The translations under genes were made by a program, and so were the position numbers. This document shows positions 34,975 through 43,866 of a stretch of 64,000 nt of DNA, one piece after another (positions within the stretch are counted from its first letter, which is position 1; the number at the start of each line of letters is the position of its first letter). The notes beneath the pieces are model-generated. The model saw nothing but the letters and a program-made list of their open reading frames with translations, was not told the DNA's origin and did not search any database. The stretch comes from Nocardiopsis sp. N85 (lineage in GTDB: Bacteria; Actinomycetota; Actinomycetes; Streptosporangiales; Streptosporangiaceae): the NCBI RefSeq assembly GCF_028882275.1, contig NZ_JARBUT010000001.1, positions 124,001 to 188,000 of the forward strand, in the 5' to 3' direction.

Positions 34975-34997
34975 GGCCTCGACCTCGATTCTGCGGT

Positions 34998-35644
34998 TCA
35001 CGCGACCACGCGATCGCGGGGGGTACGGGGGGTCGTCGCCCGAGATCCTCGGACGACATCGTGGTGTCGTGTGTGCGCAGGGTACGACGCGGTGACTCAG
35101 GGTTCCGTTCGATGATCGCGTACACCTGATCACCAACCGTGCTCACGAATCGCAGGGCCCACGCCTCGGCGGGGGAGTCCAACGCCTCCTTCAGGAACCC
35201 GAACGTCCCGGTCTCGGCGAGCCGGCGCAGCACCTCGTCCGAGGCGTGCTCCCACAGCGACCGGACCGCGATCCGGGCCGCCGGACCCTCCGAGAAGGAC
35301 CGTTGAGTGAACAGTTCGTGCAGTTCATCGGCGTCCAGCCGGAGGACCGTCGCCTCCAGGACCTCGGAGTCGAGCAGCGCCAACAGGGCCAGCGCGCAGT
35401 CGACCCTGCCCACCGGATCGGGTCGTGGCAGCCCCCGGCCGCAGCGCACCAGGGCCTCGGCGGCGGCCACCGGATCCAGGGTCCGTTCGGGCCGGCCGAT
35501 GGTGGCCACCGGGCCCTCCGTCACCTCTCGCAGGGCCCGGTCCACCTCCTCCACCCCGGGCCGCGCCGGAAGCGCCACCGCGATCAACGCCGCCACCAAC
35601 GACAGCACCGCCGCGTACTCGATCACCGCGTGTCCGCGATCCAC
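34998..35644 (-). CDS. Flp/TadE-type leader protein with C-terminal domain; frame not closed (possible frameshift)
   Basis: Starts at MDRGHAVIEYAAVLSLVAALIAVALPA: Gly at residue 4 followed by Glu at +5 and a hydrophobic helix, a class III prepilin leader. The following 160 residues are helical and acidic and unassigned. The frame looks coding up to about 35050 but then stays open to 34184, running across the next gene in a different frame. Two G6 tracts at 35018-35023 and 35027-35032 are likely indel sites. One extra base there would make it stop at 34998-35000 in a GTGA overlap with the next start. The end coordinate given is that proposed stop; the stop seen in the sequence is 34184. Confidence 0.55.
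35018..35032. repeat. Two G6 homopolymer tracts at the end of a pilin-like gene
   Basis: G6 at 35018-35023 and G6 at 35027-35032, separated by TAC. They lie exactly where the frame of the 35644 gene stops looking coding. Either a sequencing or evolutionary indel site, or a slippage site for phase variation. Confidence 0.5.
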
Positions 35645-35654
35645 AGCGCACCCC

Positions 35655-36512
35655 TCATCGCAGCCTCGGCGGCCGCCGCCGGTACGCCCGGATGCGCCCG
35701 CGCACCACCTCGCGCTCCTCGGGGGAGCAGGTCCACCCCCGGGTCTCCAACGCCTCGCGGATCCACGTCGACAGTTCGACGGTGCGACGTTGGAGCAGAT
35801 GGATCGTCACGGGGAAGACCTCCCAGCCCTCGGCCCGCATCAGCGCGTACCGCGCCCGGTCCCGGCACCGCTCCCGCGGCTCCGAGTGGTGCGGCGGGCT
35901 GTCGTACTCCACCCCCACCCGGTACGCGGGCCATCCCGGATCCGCGTGGAGCGGCCGCTCCCGTGTCCGCGCCGCGCACCGCACCACCGGTGGCGGCGAC
36001 CCCACCTGACGGATGATCGCCCGCACACACGACTCACGGTGGGACTGACTCAACGGCGACGCGTACTCCGCCGCGGTGCGCAACCGCGCCTCCTGGGCCC
36101 GTGAGAACAACCCGCGATGGGCCGACACCCGTGCGGTGTCGACCGACCTCCGCGCCAGGAAGGCGTCCATGCGCGCGGTGGCCACCGGTACCGATGGCGC
36201 CCGCGCCACCACCTCCGCCGCCGTCCGCGCCGCCGAGGTCACCGGGAGCCCCGCCGGCCGCACCCGGTCCCGGTGCGGCACCACCTCCCGGCGCGCGAGC
36301 ACCGGCAGGCCCCGCAGCGGTGTGCCCGGCGGCAGCGCCACCCGTGGCGCCATCCGTGTGATCCGCACGTCCGGGTCGGTCAGGTCCACCCCCCACGGGT
36401 ACGCGGCGGTCACGTCCCGCACCAGCGCGTCCGGGGACGGCACCGGCACGATCGGTCGCGGGGTCCGCACCAACGGGGAACGTTCGGAGATCAGGGGATC
36501 ACGAGGGGTCAT
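35655..36512 (-). CDS. Endonuclease-domain (DUF559-like) protein
   Basis: 285 residues from the ATG at 36512. The N-terminal half resembles actinobacterial AbiEi-like/DUF559 proteins (RPAGLPVTSAARTAAEVV, MDAFLARRSVDTARV). The C-terminal half has the nuclease-fold signature: a Glu in SQSHRESCVRAII, then YRVGVEYDSPPHHSEPRERCRDRARYALMRAEGWEVFPV. The usual VDLAWP strand Asp is not seen. Its stop lies 10 bp before the pilin-leader gene on the same strand. The function of this widespread family is not known. Confidence 0.7.
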   Translation of the reverse strand: MTPRDPLISERSPLVRTPRPIVPVPSPDALVRDVTAAYPWGVDLTDPDVRITRMAPRVALPPGTPLRGLPVLARREVVPHRDRVRPAGLPVTSAARTAAEVVARAPSVPVATARMDAFLARRSVDTARVSAHRGLFSRAQEARLRTAAEYASPLSQSHRESCVRAIIRQVGSPPPVVRCAARTRERPLHADPGWPAYRVGVEYDSPPHHSEPRERCRDRARYALMRAEGWEVFPVTIHLLQRRTVELSTWIREALETRGWTCSPEEREVVRGRIRAYRRRPPRLR

Positions 36513-36695
36513 GAGTCCAGGTTCCGCGCCCGGGACCCATCGGACAACCCCTCGCGCCCGGCTGTGGAAAACCCCGCCCGCGCCCGTGCGCGGCCCCGAC
36601 GCCCCGCCCGCGAGGGACGGCGCGCGCACCGGACATCGCCGCCGACCTCGACAGGTCCGACGCCGCGCCCGCGAGGGGCGGTGCCCGGGGAACGG

Positions 36696-37772
36696 CTAGA
36701 GCATCCTTCCGGGGCCGGCCGCCAGGTGGATGTGGTCCACGTGGTCCTGGGTGAGGTTCCCGCTGTTCTGGTGGAACCGGCGCACGCTCTCCCACGGCCC
36801 CACCGGGTCACTGGCGGCGTTCCAGATGTGGTGGTCGTAGATGAGCCCCTTGACGCCCAACCGGTGGGCGTTCTGGATGATCCAGTCGACCACGGTCAGC
36901 GCGGTCTGGTGCATCTGGGGCGTGGGGACGTGCCCCAGGGGGGCCATCATGTAGTCCACCGCCATGCCCTGCCCGTGGTCGCTGCCGGGTTCGTTGCGGT
37001 ACCCGCCCGCACTCAGGTAGAAGCCCGGGAACTCCACCTGGAGGGTCTCGTGCACCTGGCACATCACCGGGTGCAGCCTGCCCAACGACGAACAGTCCAC
37101 GACGGCGCCGCCGCCGAAGGCCACCATGGCGGGATCGAACTTGTAGCGGCCCTCCTTGTCGACCAGGTGCACGTCGACGGCCCGGCGGGCCCGGTCGAGG
37201 TCGGTGAGGTCGATCCCCGCGCAGCTGATGCCGACCGAGTCGCGTCCGCACTCGGGGAACTCGGCGATCGCGATCGCCGCGGCCGTGCCCACCCTGCCGG
37301 TGGAGTCGTCCTCCCCGTCGCAGACCACGTCCCCCCAGTGGCGGGACCCGTCCGCCTCCAGCTCCTTCTGGCAGATCGCCCCGCGCACCTCCACACGGAC
37401 GATGTTGCCGTTGCGCCCCATGACGTTGTCGCTGGCCCGGATGTCGGTCACCACCGCGTCGTTGGCCCGTGCGTACTCCTCGGCCCGCTCGCGGGCGACG
37501 TCCTCGTCGAACAGCGGCATCGGGAAATCACCCGCCACCAGCGCCTCGGCCGCCTTCTCCTGCATGGCGCCCACCGCCGCGAGGGCGGCCGCGTCCGCCG
37601 CGGTCTGCGCCCGCGAGCGCTGGTCGCCGGCGGCTCCCACCCGCACGAACAGCAGGGTCAACGCCAACAGAGCCAGGGTCAACCCGAACAGGAGCAGGAT
37701 GTTGGCCTGTCCGTCTTCTCGGTGCCCGAGCAGGTGGCGCGGGCGTGGGCGGGAGGGGGGCAACGGTCCCAT
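36696..37772 (-). CDS. TadG-like protein fused to an M15/ARB-07466-type peptidase-like domain
   Basis: 358 residues from an ATG at 37772; the frame remains open to 37844. The N-terminus (EDGQANILLLFGLTLALLALTLLFVRVG) and the AQTAADAAALAAVGAMQEKA helix are typical of TadG/TadE pseudopilin-like proteins. The C-terminal 150 residues match the carboxypeptidase-like domain of ARB-07466 proteins: GSDHGQGMAVDYM (SxHxxGxAxD) and DHVDHIHLA (HxDHxH), the two zinc-site motifs of LAS-type enzymes. This joins a pilus-type anchor to a peptidoglycan-directed domain. No tad gene is adjacent; TadABC lies at 61.6-64 kb. Confidence 0.78.
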   Translation of the reverse strand: MGPLPPSRPRPRHLLGHREDGQANILLLFGLTLALLALTLLFVRVGAAGDQRSRAQTAADAAALAAVGAMQEKAAEALVAGDFPMPLFDEDVARERAEEYARANDAVVTDIRASDNVMGRNGNIVRVEVRGAICQKELEADGSRHWGDVVCDGEDDSTGRVGTAAAIAIAEFPECGRDSVGISCAGIDLTDLDRARRAVDVHLVDKEGRYKFDPAMVAFGGGAVVDCSSLGRLHPVMCQVHETLQVEFPGFYLSAGGYRNEPGSDHGQGMAVDYMMAPLGHVPTPQMHQTALTVVDWIIQNAHRLGVKGLIYDHHIWNAASDPVGPWESVRRFHQNSGNLTQDHVDHIHLAAGPGRML

Positions 37773-38112
37773 GCTGTCGTCCGAAGGAGGTGAGGGGGTA
37801 CGGCGGAGGGGGTCGGGGGTGGCGCGCGGTGAACACCCGGACACGGACCTTTGCGCAGCCTACCCCGAGCCTCCCGTGATCGGTAGGGCCTGTGGACGAA
37901 CGGGACCCGTGACCGAGTGCGGCCGGCGGGGCGTCCCGTCCGGCTTCCGGGGCACGTAGGTGTTCGGCATCGGTTCCGTGACACCCCCGGGTTTTCAGCG
38001 CGTGTGTCCGACAAAAACCGACTCCACCGGAGAGGATGGACGCTGTCCGACACATTCCGTATCAGCAGATGCCCCGCCCCGGCGGCGGGGCGGGTGACCA
38101 GAAGGCGAGAGT
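37773..38112. other. Divergent promoter region
   Basis: About 340 bp between the TadG-like gene and the immunity-like gene. TGTCCGACA occurs twice (38005-38013, 38044-38052), 39 bp apart. An 8-bp hairpin (38071-38091) sits just before the 38113 start. No gene seen. Confidence 0.35.
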
Positions 38113-39102
38113 ATGAACTCCCGTACTCCGATGACAGCGACAGAACAGGATCGGTCCCTCCGCCGGATCGGGACGGCACTCCTGGACGCCGCGCCCGAGG
38201 ACTGGATCAAACTCCGCCTGGTCTACGCGGGTCTGGCCGACTGCGAGTCGATCCACCTGGAGGCCCTGCTCCCCGACGGCGCCGGAGTCGGCTGCGTTCC
38301 GCCCCTGTCGCTGCTCGCCGAGTTCCGGGACCTGCGCGCCGGCATGGCCCGCCCCCGGGCCGGCACCTGGTACACCGTCTACTACGACCTGGAGCGCCCC
38401 GCCCGGTACCGGGTCCGCTACGACCACGACAACGAACCCGACTTCGACGAACCCCGCGACAACGACAGCTATCTGTCGGACCTGGAGCACTTCCCCCGGG
38501 AACGCGCGCACATGCCCGACTGGCTCCTGGAACGCCTCGAAGGCGGACTGGTCCCCGAGTCGGTGTCGCCGTGGATGGCACTGGCCACCCCGGGGGCCTC
38601 ACGGGAGTACCGCATCGACCCCGGGGACATGACCCCCGAGGAGATGATGGACACCGTCCAGGAGATCGCCGACCGCACGGTGGCGGCGGTCTGGGGCGAG
38701 TGGCACGAGATCGTCATCGACCACAAGGCGCTGGTCTGCGCGGCCTCCTCCCGCGTCGAGGTGGCCCGCGCCGACGGCCGCGAATGGGACCTGCTGCTGC
38801 CGGAGGTCGCCCGGTTGTTGAGCCGGCTCCGCACGGGCATGTACCAGCCGGGCAAGGGGACCTGGTTCGCCGCCCGGCTCACGGTCAAGCGGTCGAGGGA
38901 GATCGGCGTGCACTTCGACCACGGCAACCACCCCGGGTTCGACGTCGAACCCGATCCGCGTGACTTCCACCGGGACGCCGTGCGCTTCCCGCGCACCGCC
39001 GACCACATGCCCGACTGGTTGTTGGAGCGGCTCGGTCGAGCCCAGCGCATGATCCGCGCCGAGAACGAGGGCCGTGACCCGTTCAGTGCAGCCGGCGGTT
39101 GA
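38113..39102 (+). CDS. Tandem two-domain YezG/DUF600-like immunity protein
   Basis: 329 residues made of two related domains, about 13-142 and 165-312. Matching blocks include WIKLRLVYAGL vs WHEIVIDHKAL, LLAEFRDLRAGMARPRAGTWYTVYYDL vs LLSRLRTGMYQPGKGTWFAARL, VRYDHDNEPDFDEPRD vs VHFDHGNHPGFDVEPD, and FPRERAHMPDWLLERL vs FPRTADHMPDWLLERL. The FDxP and MPDWL motifs are characteristic of YezG-type immunity proteins that neutralise LXG or similar polymorphic toxins. No toxin gene is adjacent. It overlaps the convergent GT4 gene by 20 bp. Confidence 0.8.
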   Translation: MNSRTPMTATEQDRSLRRIGTALLDAAPEDWIKLRLVYAGLADCESIHLEALLPDGAGVGCVPPLSLLAEFRDLRAGMARPRAGTWYTVYYDLERPARYRVRYDHDNEPDFDEPRDNDSYLSDLEHFPRERAHMPDWLLERLEGGLVPESVSPWMALATPGASREYRIDPGDMTPEEMMDTVQEIADRTVAAVWGEWHEIVIDHKALVCAASSRVEVARADGREWDLLLPEVARLLSRLRTGMYQPGKGTWFAARLTVKRSREIGVHFDHGNHPGFDVEPDPRDFHRDAVRFPRTADHMPDWLLERLGRAQRMIRAENEGRDPFSAAGG

Positions 39103-41494
39103 TCGCCTCCCATACGTGGACGTCGGCGACGGTGACCTTCAGGTCCTTGTCGGCCAACGGGGACACGGTCACCGAGCGCACGTAGGGACCGTGGTTCCAA
39201 CGGCGGGCCGTGTGCCCGACCACGCAGTCGGCGCGGATCGGGCTCAGCGCCCCCGGCGGGCCGACCAGCAGACGCACCTGCCAGGAACTGCGGAGCCCGT
39301 CGGTCTCCCTGTACTCGGCACGCGCCAGCAGCGGGGGCGTCCCCGTCAGCCGGCGGCCCTCGATGGTCAGCGGGTACCGCCGGCCGGCGTCCGTGCCCCG
39401 CACGATCTCCACCGCGGCCTCCACGCCTTCGGGCAGTGCGTCGGCGAGCCGGAAGGCGAACCGCAGCCGGTCTCCGCGCCCGACCGCGCGCACCCGCACG
39501 TCCTCGACCTCGACGGTCGGCGTCAACGGGGAGGTGACGAGCCCCAGCCGGTCGTTGACCGTGTAGTAGGGGCGCACCCGCGATCCCGGGCCTCGGGTGG
39601 GCCGCACGTCCTGGGCGGGGTACTCGATGATCTTCTTGTACCCCACCACCCCGGACAGGTGGCGGCCCACGGTGCACTCGGTGCCGTCGGACAGCACCAA
39701 CCGCATCTCCCATGTCTCGGAGTCGCCGTGGCGTCCGCGCACGACCACGGCCGGGTCGATGACGGCGGTGAACAGCCCTCCGATCGCCACCGGCGCGGAG
39801 AACTCGCGCAGGGTGTGCGGAGCGTCGCGCAACCGCACCATCACGCGGGCGCGGGCGTCGGCCTCCTCACGCCCCAGCACCCTCCCCTGGACGGTGATGA
39901 GCCCCTCGGCGGCCTCCACGTGTTCGACCTCGGCGTGGTGGGCCGCCCGGCGCACGTGCAGCAGCAACGTGCCCTTGGCCGAGCGGGTGGGGATGACCAG
40001 GGACAACTCCGATGTCCGTTTCGCCGACAGCGGGTACCCCTGCTGGTGGATCTCCACATCGTGGACCGGGGTGGCGACGTCGCCGTCGACCCGGATCACC
40101 TCCCAGGCGTGGGAGGTCAGCCGCTCCCGGGCGGCGTCCACCACGACCTGTCCCCGCCAGTCGGGGGCCAGGGTGACCCGCTGTCCGGAGTGCACCAGTT
40201 CGATGAGGTCGGGCGGTTCGGTGAACGACAGGGTCACCAGCCCGTCCCCACCCGCGCGCACCCGGCACGAGGTCGTGCTCTCGGAGCGGGGCTGCGGTAC
40301 CGGGGGCGTGATGTCGGAAGCGGTCAGCGGGCTGCCGGCCAGGTCGGAGAACAGCCTCTCGTGCAGGCGCACCACGTTGACCGGGTCGAACCGGGCGGAG
40401 TCGGCCAGCGCCGCCGCCGACATCCGGCGGCGCAACCGGTCGTCGGCCATGAGCCGGGACATGCCCTCGGCGATACCGGTCACGGACTTGTTGGGCACCA
40501 GGAGACCGTCCTCCTGGTCGCGGATGATGGAGGCGGGCCCGTGCGGGCAGTCGGTGCTCACGACCGGCAGCCCCGAACGCATCGCCTCCACGATGGTCAT
40601 CCCGAAGGGTTCCTCACTGGAGGTGACGGCCGCGAACGACCCCTGCGCCCAGGCCTCCTCCACGTGGGTGTGCGGACCCATCAGCCACACCCGATCGTGC
40701 AGGCCGAGGGAGTCGACCAGTTTGACCAGAGCCCCGCGGCGACCGCCCCGGCCGTAGATGCGCAGCGTCCAGTCGGGGTACTCGTCGGCGAGGGAGGCGA
40801 AGGCCTTCACCAACAGGTCGTGCCGTTTGCTCGGCGCCAGGCGCCCGGCGGAGACGATGGTGCGCGTGTTGTGGCCGTTGGTGGTGAACGGCGGCGCGGG
40901 CACCGAGTTGGGGATGGACAGGACGCGCACCCCCGGCATCGGCATCCTCCGGGCGTAGGTGTGCGCGTCGGCGTCGGTGACGGTGACGAACGCGTCGAGC
41001 CCGGGGTATTCGGCGGCCATGACACGACGCAGCGACTCGGAGTGCTGATCATAGGTCAGGTGCTCCTGGCCGACCTTGACCACGTGTTCGGGGGCGGCAC
41101 GGGCGATGACGATGTTGAGCCCGGGGCGGGTGCCCACGATCACGTCGGCGTCGGTGGTGGTCAGGTACTCCTCAAGCCGGTCGTCGGTGAGGCGGCTGTG
41201 AGTGGAGCCGCGGGTGTCCTCCGAGGGGAAGAGTTCCGGCGGCAGACCGGACCGTTCCGATCCCTCGTACAGCGGTCGGCCGTCCACCCCGGTGGAGCCG
41301 TCGTGGTCGCGCACGTCGACGAGCGGGCGCAGGCGCACACCGGGCGGCATGGGCAGGGTGGGGTCGTCGCGGTGGCGGAACACCGAGACGACCTCCACCT
41401 CGTGCCTGGCGGTCAGGGCCGCCGCCTGATTGGCGACGGTGCGGATGGTGCCCCCGATGCCGTACATGTCGTTGACCAGATAGGCGATCTTCAC
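39083..41494 (-). CDS. GT4 glycosyltransferase with long C-terminal beta-rich extension
   Basis: 803 residues. The first 390 are a GT-B enzyme of family 4: NDMYGIGGTIRTVANQA loop, SAGRLAPSKRHDLLVKAF, and the donor-site E-x7-E motif SSEEPFGMTIVEAMRSGLPVVST. The remaining 410 residues are predicted beta-sheet-rich, with several repeated phrases such as VMVRLRDAP and RLVLSDGTECTVGRHLSG vs RLLVGPPGALSPIRADCVVG, resembling the extensions of actinobacterial wall-polymer glycosyltransferases. The substrate is unknown; cell-wall glycopolymer synthesis is a reasonable inference. Confidence 0.85.
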   Translation of the reverse strand: MKIAYLVNDMYGIGGTIRTVANQAAALTARHEVEVVSVFRHRDDPTLPMPPGVRLRPLVDVRDHDGSTGVDGRPLYEGSERSGLPPELFPSEDTRGSTHSRLTDDRLEEYLTTTDADVIVGTRPGLNIVIARAAPEHVVKVGQEHLTYDQHSESLRRVMAAEYPGLDAFVTVTDADAHTYARRMPMPGVRVLSIPNSVPAPPFTTNGHNTRTIVSAGRLAPSKRHDLLVKAFASLADEYPDWTLRIYGRGGRRGALVKLVDSLGLHDRVWLMGPHTHVEEAWAQGSFAAVTSSEEPFGMTIVEAMRSGLPVVSTDCPHGPASIIRDQEDGLLVPNKSVTGIAEGMSRLMADDRLRRRMSAAALADSARFDPVNVVRLHERLFSDLAGSPLTASDITPPVPQPRSESTTSCRVRAGGDGLVTLSFTEPPDLIELVHSGQRVTLAPDWRGQVVVDAARERLTSHAWEVIRVDGDVATPVHDVEIHQQGYPLSAKRTSELSLVIPTRSAKGTLLLHVRRAAHHAEVEHVEAAEGLITVQGRVLGREEADARARVMVRLRDAPHTLREFSAPVAIGGLFTAVIDPAVVVRGRHGDSETWEMRLVLSDGTECTVGRHLSGVVGYKKIIEYPAQDVRPTRGPGSRVRPYYTVNDRLGLVTSPLTPTVEVEDVRVRAVGRGDRLRFAFRLADALPEGVEAAVEIVRGTDAGRRYPLTIEGRRLTGTPPLLARAEYRETDGLRSSWQVRLLVGPPGALSPIRADCVVGHTARRWNHGPYVRSVTVSPLADKDLKVTVADVHVWEAINRRLH

Positions 41495-42332
41495 CGAGCC
41501 CCCGTGTTCTCGGTGTCGGTCCGCGCCCCCGCGCCGACCGACACCGATGTCCTTCGTGATCCCCGCGCCGGTCGCTCCCGCCGCCGGGGCGGGGGAAGCG
41601 GTGCGAGGAATGATTCAGGCTAAGAGCGCGGCCGGCCCGCGACGTGCGCCCATGTACATTTCTGCCGGAAGATTTGCCGCGGCATGTCGGTACTTTGCGC
41701 GTGGTCCGCGGGCGCGGAGGCGTGAAAGGACCCCGCCCCGGATCGGGGCGGGGCCGAGCGGAACCCGTGCGCCGAAGGGCGTGCGCGGTGTCCGCGCCCG
41801 CTCTCGCGGACACCGCGCCACGGGTCCCGCCGTCCACCCGACCCGGAGGTCGGGCGGGGCCGTGGCGAAGGGGCGGAAGGGCCGGGCGGCGAGCCCGGAA
41901 CAGGGTGGGGACACCGGGAACACGACGTGGGGTCGCCGCCCCCGGCTCTCGGTTCCGAAGGGTGTCCGGCGTCACCGTCGATCCCGATCGCTCCGAACGG
42001 TCCTCGGGCCGTCGATCCCCGGGGACCTGTGCCTTCTCACCTCCGGCCACCGCCCCACCGCGACCTCGCCGACCGCAAGGCTCCACGGCGCGCACGGTGG
42101 TGCGAGGGTTCCGGGCGGGCGAGCGGACGCCACGCCTCACCGGAGGGTGGCACCGGCGGTCCGACAAGGGTGGTCCATGTGCTGACCTGCACTGGTTGAC
42201 AAGTCGCGTGATTACCGTGAACATCTGGCTCCAAAGCGTTTGTGCAACTTTTTGCAGAAGCGATCCGTCCCGGCCGGAGAACCTCCCCTGAACCCGCACG
42301 TTCCCCGCCGGTCGAAAGGAACCCCCACCACC
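41495..42332. promoter_or_regulatory. Intergenic region with pectate lyase promoter
   Basis: About 840 bp. From 41495 to 42150 no gene is supported. At 42196-42201 TTGACA with GAACAT 17 bp downstream could be a promoter. An inverted repeat TGCAA-N4-TTGCA at 42243-42256 sits between it and the start at 42333 and may be an operator. Confidence 0.45.
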
Positions 42333-43622
42333 ATGACCACGAACCCCTGGGCGCGTGTTCGGTCCCTGCTCGCGGCGGCCGGAAGCCTGACCCTCATCGC
42401 GGCCGCCTGCGCCCCCTCCTCCGAGCCGCAGGAGAGCGTCGTCGAGGTCGTCGAACCCACAGGGACCCCCGTCACCCCCTCGGTCACCCCGTCGACGTCC
42501 CCGTCGGCGACCTCCTCGGAGCCCGTCGCCGACCCCGAGCCGGCCGCCGCCACCGAGGACGAGGCGACCGCCCCGGCCGAGGCCGAGCCCGGTTCCGCCG
42601 ACGCGATCGACCCGCACGCCGACGCCCCCCTCGGCTACGCCGCCATGAACGGCGGCACCTCCGGTGGATTCGGCGGCGACACCGTCACCGAGCTGGTGCT
42701 CAGCGAGTACCGCGACTGGAGCGGGGCTCCCACCCCGGGCCAGGCACTCCACCAGGCCCTCCAGGAGCACCGGAAGGCCGCCGACGGCGCCGGTCTGGTC
42801 GTCTACGTCGACGTCACCGTCACCCGCGACCAGGTCGACGCCGAGGACCTCGTCCTCAAGGACGTCTCCCACGTGTCCCTCCTGGGCGTCGGCGACTCCG
42901 GTGAGCTCGACGGGATCGGCATCGGGATCAGCCGCTCGCACGACATCGTCCTGCGCAACCTGACCATCCACCACGTCTCCGAAGGCCAGGGCGACGCCGT
43001 GGGCGTGGCCGGCGCCAGCACCAACGTCTGGATCGACCACAACACGTTCTTCAGCGAGATCGACGGCGTCGACAAGGACTTCTACGACGGCCTCGTCGAC
43101 ATCAAGCAGAACACCGAGTACGTGACCGTCTCCTGGAACGAGTTCCACTCGCACTGGAAGGCCTCGCTGGTCGGCCACGAGGACAACGCCGCCACCGCGC
43201 CCGACGGGATCACCTTCCACCACAACCGCTTCAGCGACATCAACAGCCGCACCCCGCTCATCCGGGCCGCGGACGTGCACATGCTCAACAACGTGTTCGA
43301 GGACATCCACGGCTCCGCGATCAACGCCCGGATCGGCGCCCGGGTCCTGGTGGAGGGCAACCACTTCGACAACGTCGGCTCCGGCGGCACCGACCGCGAG
43401 ACCGGCCACGTCTCCGGGCCCGTGGGCTGGTGGTACGGCGGCGACGAGACCGGGCACTGGAACCTGGTCGACAACGCCTACGTGGACAGCCCGCACGAGC
43501 ACCTGGAGTCGACCACCGACTTCACCGTGCCCTACGCCTACGAGGCGCAGAGCCCCGAAGAGGCACTGGCCGCGGTCGAGGCCCACGCGGGCTCGGGCGT
43601 CATCGACGTGACCTCCCGCTGA
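42333..43622 (+). CDS. Secreted PL1 pectate lyase (lipoprotein)
   Basis: 429 residues. Signal with lipid Cys (LTLIAAACAPSSE), then a Thr/Pro/Glu-rich linker to about residue 90, then a PL1 beta-helix. All classical motifs are present: VWIDHNTFFSE, DGLVDIKQNTEYVTVSWNEFHSHWKASLVG, TFHHNRFSDINSRTPLIR and VHMLNNVFEDI, with the catalytic Arg and the calcium Asp residues. It cleaves polygalacturonate by beta-elimination in characterised family members. It appears more intact than the related protein at 32796. A terminator follows at 43672. Confidence 0.92.
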   Translation: MTTNPWARVRSLLAAAGSLTLIAAACAPSSEPQESVVEVVEPTGTPVTPSVTPSTSPSATSSEPVADPEPAAATEDEATAPAEAEPGSADAIDPHADAPLGYAAMNGGTSGGFGGDTVTELVLSEYRDWSGAPTPGQALHQALQEHRKAADGAGLVVYVDVTVTRDQVDAEDLVLKDVSHVSLLGVGDSGELDGIGIGISRSHDIVLRNLTIHHVSEGQGDAVGVAGASTNVWIDHNTFFSEIDGVDKDFYDGLVDIKQNTEYVTVSWNEFHSHWKASLVGHEDNAATAPDGITFHHNRFSDINSRTPLIRAADVHMLNNVFEDIHGSAINARIGARVLVEGNHFDNVGSGGTDRETGHVSGPVGWWYGGDETGHWNLVDNAYVDSPHEHLESTTDFTVPYAYEAQSPEEALAAVEAHAGSGVIDVTSR

Positions 43623-43671
43623 TCCCGGCGTCTCCGGGGACGTCACCCGGATGACGAAGACCCGGAACGGC

Positions 43672-43715
43672 CCGCGGGCCCTCCGTTCGAGCACGCTCGG
43701 ACGGAGGGCCCGCGG
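43672..43715 (+). terminator. Terminator of the pectate lyase gene
   Basis: A perfect 15-bp stem (ccgcgggccctccgt and complement) extended by an inner stem, about 20 bp in all with a 4-base loop, lies 50 bp after the stop. Confidence 0.85.
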
Positions 43716-43866
43716 TGTCCGGCGATCACGGTGGAGCCGGGGGCCATGACGACACCCCGCTCCGCCTTCGGGCCTTCACACCCGTACCGAAGCCCGATCC
43801 GGTCCGGTCCGGGGATCCGTCGAGAATCCCAGCCCCCGTCGGGGCTCCCGCCGCGTCCTGGAGACG

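Noticed and set aside
34201..35136. Upstream extension of the LolA-like protein to 35136
   Set aside because: The added residues are Arg/Pro-rich and overlap the end of the pilin-leader gene; starts at 34974 or 35001 fit better.
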